A DNA stretch of 34,089 bases from assembly GCA_903883965.1 (NCBI GenBank), contig CAISCU010000007.1, positions 1 to 34,089 on the forward strand. Reading direction: 5' to 3'. The stretch's first letter is position 1, and the number at the start of each line of letters is the position of its first letter. Made by a program: the position numbers and the translations under genes. The notes beneath the pieces are model-generated. The model did no database searches and was not told the origin of the DNA. It saw only the letters and a program-made list of their open reading frames with translations. Source of the DNA: an uncultured Bacteroidota bacterium. GTDB lineage: Bacteria > Bacteroidota > Bacteroidia > UKL13-3. Positions 24,442-30,617 of this stretch are shown one piece after another.

Positions 24442-24846
24442 ATGCAAAATAAAATATTCATTGCAGCAATAGCTGCAACCATAGCCATAGCAAGTATTAG
24501 CTCTTGCAAAAAAGACGAAGTAAAAGACACAGAACAACCTGTAATCACACTCAATGAGCCAATGATGAATGACACAATTTCACTGGCAGTTGAAGACAGC
24601 GTTCATATTCAGTTTTCGGCAAGCGACAATGATGAACTTCATGATGTGGCTGTAAATATCACAAATGCAGGTGGAACAAATGTTTACACAAATTCAGCTG
24701 ACGTTGATGCAAAAACATATTCATTTCATCAACATTTCCACCCGACAGGAATTATAGGTGTTACTCAATTTACCTTAAAAATTGACGCATCAGACCATAA
24801 TGCTAATGCGGACAGCAAGACGGTGACATTTTATGTAAAACCATAA
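24442..24846 (+). CDS. Lipoprotein with DUF4625-like domain, His-rich
   Basis: A 134-residue protein from the ATG at 24442; an upstream TTG at 24391 lies in the palindrome and is rejected. It has a lipoprotein signal (MQNKIFIAAIAATIAIASIS) with Cys at SSC. The mature part is a beta-sandwich-like domain (TEQPVITLNEPMMND, HIQFSASDNDELHDVAVNI, FTLKIDASDHN) resembling DUF4625. SFHQHFHPTG carries three His, suggesting metal binding. It is the last gene of cassette 1, ending 21 bases before the attC. Confidence 0.65.
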   Translation: MQNKIFIAAIAATIAIASISSCKKDEVKDTEQPVITLNEPMMNDTISLAVEDSVHIQFSASDNDELHDVAVNITNAGGTNVYTNSADVDAKTYSFHQHFHPTGIIGVTQFTLKIDASDHNANADSKTVTFYVKP

Positions 24847-24867
24847 GACTGACAGGAAGAAGAACGA

Positions 24868-24996
24868 ACGCATAACAGCGGGTTTAAAGAAATTGGGGGT
24901 TAATTGAGCATTCTGCCTCGCATCAACATTTGTGGTAGCTTGAATGTTTTCTGATCCTAAATCCCCAACTTCTTAAACCCACAAAACGTTATCGGC
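24868..24996 (+). repeat. attC site 1, end of cassette 1
   Basis: R'' box ACGCATAAC (24868-24876) and R' box GTTATCGGC (24988-24996) frame a long imperfect stem. The arm GGGTTTAAAGAAATTGGGG (24880-24898) pairs with CCCCAACTTCTTAAACCC (24963-24980), apart from one unpaired A and one mismatch; extrahelical bases are a known attC feature. The cut is expected at 24988/24989. The central loop carries CAACATTTGTGGTA, shared with the other two sites. Confidence 0.8.
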
Positions 24997-25064
24997 AACC
25001 CTATGACGACACAGCAACCTTCAAACTGACAGACAAAAAACTTGTGCAGACGACTTAGTTTAAC

Positions 25065-25095
25065 TTCCTTTGTAAAAAATACCAGATAGTATCTT
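25065..25095 (+). promoter_or_regulatory. Promoter and operator of the tetR gene
   Basis: The minus-7-like box TTCCTTTG (25065-25072, one mismatch) is followed by AAAATACCAGATAGTATCTT (25076-25095), a partly palindromic site with an ATAC/GTAT core that matches the operator at 25701-25720 at 16 of 20 positions. It covers the expected transcription start and ends 2 bases before the ATG, so TetR would autorepress. Confidence 0.7.
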
Positions 25096-25097
25096 TT

Positions 25098-25688
25098 ATG
25101 AAAAAAGCCGAAGCAACACGACAGACCATTTTGCAGAAGTCCTTTGAACTTATTTATGCTAAGGGTTATCAAAACACAAGTATAGACGACATTCTTGCTA
25201 CAACACAAGTAACCAAAGGAGCTTTTTACTACCATTTCAAAAACAAAGACGAAATGGGAATTGCTATCATCAACGAACTGCTTAAACCTGCTCTGACAAG
25301 TGGTTTTAACGACCTTCTAAAAAGCAATGAGAACCCTTTAGATGCTATCTACCAATTGATGAACCACCTTTTGATGAAGAATGATTTTTTGAAAGTTGAA
25401 TACGGTTGTCCTGCTGCCAACTTCACACAGGAAATGACACCTTGGAATGAAGCATTCAGTATTGCCCTAAAAGAAATAACTCAACAATGGACAAAGGCAA
25501 TGACTTCCGCTATTGAAACTGGGAAAAAAAATGGATTTGTAAAGAGTGAAGCAAACGCCAAACAAGTTACCTTGTTCGTAACATCAGGTTACTGGGGCAT
25601 TCGGAATTTTGGCAAATTAGAGAATAGCAAAAAAGTGTATTCGCCATATTTAAAGGAACTTAAATCCTACCTTGACAACTTGAAATAA
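25098..25688 (+). CDS. TetR/AcrR-family transcriptional repressor
   Basis: A 196-residue protein. The N-terminal helix-turn-helix is complete (TRQTILQKSFELIYAKGYQN, TSIDDILATTQVTKGAFYYH, then FKNKDEMGIAI), the AcrR-type DNA-binding fold. The C-terminal ligand domain is about residues 50-196 with YGCPAANFTQEMTP; the ligand is unknown. It should bind the palindromes at 25076-25095 and 25701-25720 and control itself and the four genes after it. It lies 101 bases after the left end of cassette 2, within an attC-bounded unit. Confidence 0.88.
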   Translation: MKKAEATRQTILQKSFELIYAKGYQNTSIDDILATTQVTKGAFYYHFKNKDEMGIAIINELLKPALTSGFNDLLKSNENPLDAIYQLMNHLLMKNDFLKVEYGCPAANFTQEMTPWNEAFSIALKEITQQWTKAMTSAIETGKKNGFVKSEANAKQVTLFVTSGYWGIRNFGKLENSKKVYSPYLKELKSYLDNLK

Positions 25689-25700
25689 AATTTTTCACTA

Positions 25701-25735
25701 AACATACCACTTAGTATGTTTTTTAATTACCTTTG
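25701..25735 (+). promoter_or_regulatory. Operator and promoter of the cassette 2 membrane-protein operon
   Basis: AACATACCACTTAGTATGTT (25701-25720) is a perfect 7-base inverted repeat (AACATAC/GTATGTT) with a 6-base centre. It is followed by TACCTTTG (25728-25735), a perfect minus-7 box, 19 bases before the ATG at 25755. The operator covers the minus-33 side of the promoter, so bound repressor would block RNA polymerase. The same palindrome occurs before tetR. Confidence 0.8.
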
Positions 25736-25754
25736 CATCGTAAGCGAAAAAGCG

Positions 25755-26213
25755 ATGTATCAAATACTCACATTTTACCACAACTTTATGCGATGGCTTG
25801 TCTTGGCAAGTTTGCTATTTGCCATCTACAGAGCATACAAAGGATATTTCTCAAAAGCAACATTTTCCAAAATAGACAATGCAGTTAGACATTGGACAGC
25901 AACCATTGCACACGTTCAATTGATGATAGGAATGGTGCTTTATTTCCAAAGCCCAATTATCAAATACTTTATTACAAACTTTAAAGAAGCGATAAAGACT
26001 TTTGACTTATTATTCTTTGGACTTATTCACGGTTCACTAATGCTTACAGCAATTGTGATTATTACAATTGGTTCTGCAAAAGCAAAACGCAAACCAAAAG
26101 ACAATGAGAAATTTAAAACAATGCTGATTTGGTTTTCATTTGCCTTAATCATTATTTTCATTGCAATTCCCTGGCCATTTTCACCATTAGCAAACAGACC
26201 CTATTATAGATAA
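25755..26213 (+). CDS. Small four-span membrane protein (cytochrome B-like annotation)
   Basis: A 152-residue protein from the ATG at 25755; an in-frame ATG at 25716 lies within the operator, so it is rejected. There are about four membrane segments (FMRWLVLASLLFAIYRAY, ATIAHVQLMIGMVLYF, LLFFGLIHGSLMLTAIVIIT, TMLIWFSFALIIIFIAIPWP). His residues in segments 1-3 (YHNFMRW, IAHVQLM, LIHGSLM) could ligate haem, which fits the common cytochrome B annotation, but that is not proven. It is the first gene after the TetR-controlled promoter and is followed by a DUF3817 gene after 1 base. Confidence 0.65.
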   Translation: MYQILTFYHNFMRWLVLASLLFAIYRAYKGYFSKATFSKIDNAVRHWTATIAHVQLMIGMVLYFQSPIIKYFITNFKEAIKTFDLLFFGLIHGSLMLTAIVIITIGSAKAKRKPKDNEKFKTMLIWFSFALIIIFIAIPWPFSPLANRPYYR

Positions 26214-26214
26214 T

Positions 26215-26523
26215 ATGATAAACTTATTCAAAACAAAAATCGGACGACTTCGTCTAATTGGATACTTGGAAGGACTGTCTTTGTTAGTATTAATATTTAT
26301 TGCTGCTCCCATGAAACACATTTTTCATAACCCAGCCCTTTCAACATTACTTGGACCAATTCACGGAGCAATATTTTTGGTTTTTATGCTTAACACTATG
26401 AGTGTTGGTATTGAACAAAACTGGAAGTTCAAAACAACTACTTGGAAAATTCTTGTTGCCTGCTTCATCCCATTTGGCACATTCTATATTGACCACAAAA
26501 TTTTCAAAAACATACAAGAGTAA
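26215..26523 (+). CDS. DUF3817 integral membrane protein
   Basis: A 102-residue protein with three hydrophobic segments (LIGYLEGLSLLVLIFIAAPM, LLGPIHGAIFLVFMLNTM, WKILVACFIPFGTFYI). The GYLEGLSLLVL start and GPIHGAIFL are typical of DUF3817, a family whose function is unknown. It starts 1 base after the upstream stop, and its own stop overlaps the rhodanese ATG by one base (TAATG). Confidence 0.8.
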   Translation: MINLFKTKIGRLRLIGYLEGLSLLVLIFIAAPMKHIFHNPALSTLLGPIHGAIFLVFMLNTMSVGIEQNWKFKTTTWKILVACFIPFGTFYIDHKIFKNIQE

Positions 26524-26894
26524 TGAAAACATTTATAATAATTATTTCATCAATTTTAGTAATCTACATTGGTTATAGAACCTATCGTTTTGCAATGCTT
26601 TCTAACGGACTGGACAAGAAAATTGCCAATGGGGCAATTGTGTTAGATGTGCGAACTGTTGAGGAATATGCAACGGGACACATTGACGGCTCAATCAACA
26701 TTTCATTAGGGACAATTAGAGAAAGATACACCGAACTTGAGACAAGTAAAACATATATCACTTGCTGTTCTCACGGTTTGAGAAGTGTAAAAGTTGTATC
26801 ACTTCTAAAAGAACGAGGATTTAAAAATGTATTTAACGGTGGTGCTTGGATAGACCTTGAAAAAATAGTTAAAGAACAAAAAGCAAAGCAATGA
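26523..26894 (+). CDS. Membrane-anchored rhodanese-domain protein
   Basis: A 123-residue protein with an N-terminal membrane segment (FIIIISSILVIYIGY) and a single rhodanese domain. The active-site loop CCSHGLRS has the catalytic Cys82 in the CxxGxRS pattern; VLDVRTVEEYATGHIDGSIN is the usual N-terminal signature. It probably transfers sulfane sulfur at the membrane, perhaps in sulfide or persulfide detoxification; this is inference. The downstream gene starts in its stop (ATGA). Confidence 0.85.
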   Translation: MKTFIIIISSILVIYIGYRTYRFAMLSNGLDKKIANGAIVLDVRTVEEYATGHIDGSINISLGTIRERYTELETSKTYITCCSHGLRSVKVVSLLKERGFKNVFNGGAWIDLEKIVKEQKAKQ

Positions 26895-27100
26895 TTTTTG
26901 TTTTCAAAACAAATGTGTCGCCAGACAACTTAGAAACCCTTCAACCACTCCTTGACAAACATTTACCTAATTCAAAATGGAGTTTCGACCTTGATGACTG
27001 CGACAATATATTTCGCATTGACAGTCAATTGCAAATAGCAGAAACAATAATCAAACTTATTCAAGACAACGGCTACAGGTGTGAAGAGTTGCCCGACTGA
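26891..27100 (+). CDS. Small ferredoxin-fold-like protein
   Basis: A 69-residue protein of unknown function. The pattern (FVFKTNVSPDNLETLQPLLD, then WSFDLDDCDNIFRID, IIKLIQDNGYRCEEL) suggests a beta-alpha-beta fold like heavy-metal-associated domains but lacks the CxxC metal site. Two single Cys are present. It is the last gene of the TetR operon, ending 15 bases before attC site 2. Confidence 0.6.
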   Translation: MIFVFKTNVSPDNLETLQPLLDKHLPNSKWSFDLDDCDNIFRIDSQLQIAETIIKLIQDNGYRCEELPD

Positions 27101-27115
27101 ACCGAAAGAAGGGCA

Positions 27116-27251
27116 GCCGATAACAGCGGTTTTGCGTAATGGCAGGTGACGTGCTTCGTATGAACATTTGTGGTATATTTGAACAGTGTGCTTCGTATCA
27201 AGTTTTGTGGTAAAAATCCGCCACTGCGCCAAGCGCCAAACCGTTGTAGCC
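27116..27251 (+). repeat. attC site 2, end of cassette 2
   Basis: R'' GCCGATAAC (27116-27124) and R' GTTGTAGCC (27243-27251) frame an imperfect stem (CGGTTTTGCG against CGCCAAACCG). R'' pairs perfectly with the left end of cassette 2 (GTTATCGGC at 24988-24996) but poorly with the adjacent R'. The loop holds a 37-base tandem duplication beginning GTGCTTCGTAT at 27151 and 27188. TATATTTG at 27174-27181 is a perfect minus-7 box that could serve cassette 3. Confidence 0.8.
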
Positions 27252-27291
27252 AACCTAAGAACCTAAAATTTAATAGCTTAAATTAGACAAA

Positions 27292-27642
27292 ATGACAGAC
27301 AATTTTAACGTTGATGAAATCCTAAACAAGAACCGACTTGACACCCAAAATTACATTAATAAAATGGTAGCTTTTAACAAACAGCTGACATTTTCAGATG
27401 CTAAAGCAAACAGTTTAATAGCGGACGATTTATTAGAAATGGTAAATAAACATAGATATCTGCACGGAGAAAACATCCGTGATCTTTTCATTACCTGTAT
27501 AAATCAGATTAAAAAACAATATTTAATTGCTGACACACCTAATAAAGTGAGAGAAATATCAAATTCACTAGTCACTTTTATGGCCTCAGAAGCCACTATA
27601 TTAAACAATGGAGGCTATAGCGCGATAAGTATTAATACCTAA
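27292..27642 (+). CDS. Hypothetical protein, cassette 3
   Basis: A 116-residue, mostly helical soluble protein (DILNKNRLDTQ-like start; LIADDLLEMVNKHRYLHGEN, then FITCINQIKKQYLIADTPNK). I do not recognise the family. It starts 41 bases after the attC 2 right box and is followed by a WYL-like gene after 38 bases. No signal peptide or membrane span. Confidence 0.6.
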   Translation: MTDNFNVDEILNKNRLDTQNYINKMVAFNKQLTFSDAKANSLIADDLLEMVNKHRYLHGENIRDLFITCINQIKKQYLIADTPNKVREISNSLVTFMASEATILNNGGYSAISINT

Positions 27643-27680
27643 CTTATATACTAAAAAAACGACTCATTAACTAAATTATT

Positions 27681-28037
27681 ATGACACCTAAAGAACGACA
27701 AATTGCTGAGATTTTAACTACTGCTATAAAAGGAAATAATTTGATAGAGTTCAAATACGACAATGAATATAGGACTGTAGAACCTTATTTATTTGGTGAG
27801 TTATATAGTGTGAATCAAACACATGAACAAGAAGGAAAATATGCATTAAGGGCTTGGCTTGTAAGTGGGTTTTCAAGTTTACCTGTCGACATCAGAACAG
27901 GTGACCGATGGAGAAAATATGAACTAAAAAGAATTATGGAACTTACAATCCTAAACGAGAGATATAAAATAATACGACCATTGTATAACCCCAATGACAA
28001 AGATTTTAAAAGAATTAATTATCGTATTGATGTATAA
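27681..28037 (+). CDS. WYL-like domain protein, stand-alone
   Basis: A 118-residue soluble protein. The pattern (NNLIEFKYDNEYRTVEPYLF, then LRAWLVSGFSSLPVDIRTGD, RWRKYELKRIMELTIL) resembles the SH3-like WYL domain, which occurs in regulators and often near defence systems and usually binds nucleic acid or a small ligand. A helix-turn-helix is absent. The identification is by pattern only. It is the second gene of cassette 3, 34 bases before attC site 3. Confidence 0.55.
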   Translation: MTPKERQIAEILTTAIKGNNLIEFKYDNEYRTVEPYLFGELYSVNQTHEQEGKYALRAWLVSGFSSLPVDIRTGDRWRKYELKRIMELTILNERYKIIRPLYNPNDKDFKRINYRIDV

Positions 28038-28071
28038 ATAATAATATATCCATTTCTACACGAAAAAGGCT

Positions 28072-28190
28072 GGCTATAACAGCACCTACCCAAAAGGCGG
28101 GGTTTAGTTTCGCTGATTTTCAATTCGTGTTCCAAAGACAGTTTTGTGGTAAAAGTCCCGCCCTTCTTGAAACCGCCAAACGTTATAGCC
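28072..28190 (+). repeat. attC site 3, end of cassette 3
   Basis: R'' GGCTATAAC (28072-28080) and R' GTTATAGCC (28182-28190) are perfect reverse complements. The stem arms AAAAGGCGGG and CCCGCCCTTCTT pair with an unpaired base, as attC sites typically do. The loop carries CAGTTTTGTGGTAAAAG, the same kind of motif as in the other two sites. Confidence 0.8.
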
Positions 28191-28267
28191 ATTTTAGGAC
28201 GACAGTTCCACAGACGACAGACCGACCAAAATTTAAACAAATCAACATCAAACTATTTTATTACTTC
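28191..28267. other. Region after attC 3, possible left end of a lost fourth cassette
   Basis: Following TTATAGCC, the sequence (TTTTAGGACGACAGTTCC, then CAGACGACAGACCGACC) resembles the left ends of other cassettes, such as CTATGACGACACAGC after attC 1. No gene is present before the convergent stop at 28268, so a fourth cassette may have lost its content. Weakly supported. Confidence 0.35.
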
Positions 28268-30475
28268 TCACCTTAACAATGTAACCGTTCCGTAAGCAGT
28301 TTTTGTTTGTTCTGAGGGGAATTGGTAGTTGATTAAATACACATACACTCCACTCGAACAATCTACACCTTTGAATTTACCATCCCATTTATTTGATGGG
28401 TTAGTGGTACTAAAAATGCGTTCGCCCCATCTGTTAAAAACTAAGCATTCATACTGCGCGTAAGTGCAATTGGCGAGTGGGTATAATTCGTCATTTAAGC
28501 CATCTCCATTGGGAGTAAATACATTTGGAACCACCAACTGACAAGATTCTACGTTTGTATCACAATTGATTACCGATAGGGTCTTGTACAAGGTATCTAT
28601 ACCGCAAGAAAAATTAACAATTGCACGAATGCGGTAACTACCCTTTACTGAAAATAAATGTAACGGAGCAAAAGCATTTGAACTGTTATTGGTGGCACTT
28701 AATGGGTCATCAAAGTTCCAAGTAACAGATGAAAATGTATTGTTGGTAATTACCGAAAACTGAGTGCCATTTTGAAGGCATGAATCTAAAGTAGCAATGC
28801 TACCCTTGCAGCATTGCCCTATTTGCAACCGTCTACAAATGGTTGTTGCACTTGATGCACCTGGTTCTTTAAAACTCACACAAACATTGTATTCACCTGC
28901 AGAAGCAAACAAATGGGTTGGAAACGGAGAGGGACTGAGGCCTGTAATGGTAACTGTGTCATTAACGCCACTTGATTTGTCATCAAAACTCCAAAAGAAA
29001 TAAGGTGAATTGCTAGTTCCTACTGCTTGAAATGCAATACTGGCAGGCAGTGTACAGGTATCTCCTACTAATTTTATTCCTGTGATACTTGGTGTGGTAA
29101 CATTGTTACAATCAATGATGGATAAGCCAGGCAAAAACAATGTATCTGTGCCACATGCATTGCTTAGGATTGCCAGCACATTGTAATTCCCAATTTTTGA
29201 AAATACATGACTAGAGCTAAAACCAACTGCTGTATTATTGGCTCCAGAACTGGGGTCTCCAAAGTTCCACGTAACTCCTGTAATATTGTTGGTATCAGAT
29301 ATTGAAAACCGCGTATTGTTTCCAACACATGTATCGGAGAAAAGGATGGCATTTGTACTGGAATTGGGTTGGTCATTGGCGTAATAGATCCATTTGGGCA
29401 AACCGTAACCTCCACCACCACTCAGGTTGGTGATAACATTTTGTTGAAATCCGCAAGCAGCTCCTAATTGATTGGGGCAATTGATGACATCTATACCACC
29501 TGAATTGATATAAACCTTATCATCTGAGGCCAATTGCATGGAGGCAGGCTGAGCAAATCCGGTTGAAATTTGGTAAACAGAATTTTGTATAGCCGCAGCT
29601 GTTGTTTGAGAAATGTCGTATTGTAAAATGGCTTGCAAATTGCTGATGTATAAAACCTTTCCATTGGGTGAAAACTCAACTCCATAAATAATGGGGCTTG
29701 GCACATTGTATTTCCAAGCAATTACATTAGACACTTTACCTGTTGCATTATCAAAATCAAACAATTCCATGGTTGAAGTAAACAACTCACCCATGGCCAA
29801 TTTGTTAAATTGTCTATTGATTTTCAGGTGACCTGCTCCATTACCTTGGGTAGCGCCTAATTTAGAAACAACCGGATTGTTTTGGATACCACTTTCACTC
29901 ACTTTGAACGCATAAAAACTATTCCCCAAATTGTCGTGAGTAAGCAACCAATAACTTTTTTGATCAGATGCAGGAACAACTTCAAGTTTTTCAGATGTGG
30001 TTTGAAAGAGTGAAATGTTTTTTTGACCAGCTACAATGTCTCCTAAACCTGCATTCAAATTCATGTCTACAATGCTATACCTAATACCATTACTTGAAGA
30101 CTGCTCGTCTATTGTTACTAGGTAATACAAGTTGTTACTGCTTGGCTTGGGTATAATGACTGCTGCTGTGGTAGACGACAAAAGAGAGGGTGTTCCGCCC
30201 AATAAGCCACTTCCATTTGGCATAATTTGGTTGTTTGCATCCCATACATTGATGCCATTTGTATAAAACAACAATGCACCTGTTTTTCTATCAGCAATTG
30301 AAGCACTACCCTCTGCAGTTGACAAGAGAGCACCAGATACATTGCTAGGAGGTATTGTGTTGAAATCTATACCGCCACCATTGCCAAAACGCCATTGGTT
30401 GTTTTGCTTTTGAGCTATTGCATTGAAACAAATGGGCAAGGTAATGAACAATAGGATGAACCTAACTATTTTCAT
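28268..30475 (-). CDS. Secreted PKD/beta-propeller protein with type B T9SS sorting domain
   Basis: A 735-residue exported protein with signal peptide MKIVRFILLFITLPICFNAIA. Residues about 20-365 look like a beta-propeller (NNQWRFGNGGGIDFNT, LYYLVTIDEQSSSNG, VEFSPNGKVLYISNLQ). Three PKD-like modules follow at about 380-640 (ITGVTWNFGDPSSGANN, then FFWSFDDKSSG, SVTWNFDDPLSATNN). The C-terminus (VVPNVFTPNGDGLNDELYPL, YECLVFNRWGERIFST) is a gliding motility-associated CHU_C/type B T9SS sorting domain. The product should be carried to the surface by the type IX secretion system; no catalytic site is visible. Confidence 0.88.
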   Translation of the reverse strand: MKIVRFILLFITLPICFNAIAQKQNNQWRFGNGGGIDFNTIPPSNVSGALLSTAEGSASIADRKTGALLFYTNGINVWDANNQIMPNGSGLLGGTPSLLSSTTAAVIIPKPSSNNLYYLVTIDEQSSSNGIRYSIVDMNLNAGLGDIVAGQKNISLFQTTSEKLEVVPASDQKSYWLLTHDNLGNSFYAFKVSESGIQNNPVVSKLGATQGNGAGHLKINRQFNKLAMGELFTSTMELFDFDNATGKVSNVIAWKYNVPSPIIYGVEFSPNGKVLYISNLQAILQYDISQTTAAAIQNSVYQISTGFAQPASMQLASDDKVYINSGGIDVINCPNQLGAACGFQQNVITNLSGGGGYGLPKWIYYANDQPNSSTNAILFSDTCVGNNTRFSISDTNNITGVTWNFGDPSSGANNTAVGFSSSHVFSKIGNYNVLAILSNACGTDTLFLPGLSIIDCNNVTTPSITGIKLVGDTCTLPASIAFQAVGTSNSPYFFWSFDDKSSGVNDTVTITGLSPSPFPTHLFASAGEYNVCVSFKEPGASSATTICRRLQIGQCCKGSIATLDSCLQNGTQFSVITNNTFSSVTWNFDDPLSATNNSSNAFAPLHLFSVKGSYRIRAIVNFSCGIDTLYKTLSVINCDTNVESCQLVVPNVFTPNGDGLNDELYPLANCTYAQYECLVFNRWGERIFSTTNPSNKWDGKFKGVDCSSGVYVYLINYQFPSEQTKTAYGTVTLLR

Positions 30476-30617
30476 AATGACTTATACTACAAATTGCTAC
30501 TATTTTCTTTTAATAATTTTTAACAACGATGTACGCCTATTGTTCTAAATTTAAATAAATCGTTCGTATTTTCGATTGATCATTTACCGATTTTTTGTTT
30601 TAATTGACCCATCTACC

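Larger units (their letters stand above)
22948..28182 (+). mobile_element. Integrase-less integron cassette array, three cassettes (CALIN type)
   Basis: Cassette 1 is 22948-24988 (3 genes), cassette 2 is 24989-27243 (5 genes) and cassette 3 is 27244-28182 (2 genes). All genes read rightwards and each cassette ends in an attC. The left end of each cassette matches the R'' box of its own attC: GTTATGCGT with ACGCATAAC (9/9), GTTATCGGC with GCCGATAAC (9/9), GTTGTAGCC with GGCTATAAC (8/9 plus one G-T wobble). Cassettes 1 and 2 match their own left ends better than the adjacent R' box, which is the signature of circular exchange. No intI gene is present in the window. The sizes and gene numbers are well above classical cassettes. 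Confidence 0.8.

Noticed and set aside
25716-25754. Upstream ATG of the small membrane protein
   Set aside because: It lies in the TetR operator and before the minus-7 box, so it would not be on the mRNA.
22948-28182. A transposon or insertion sequence carrying the accessory genes
   Set aside because: No transposase, no terminal inverted repeats at the two ends, and no target-site duplication could be seen.
24868-28190. CRISPR array or REP-like repeats as an explanation for the three palindromic elements
   Set aside because: They are 119-136 bases, about 1-2 kb apart, with different arm sequences; the R''-to-left-end matching fits cassettes and not REP or CRISPR units.
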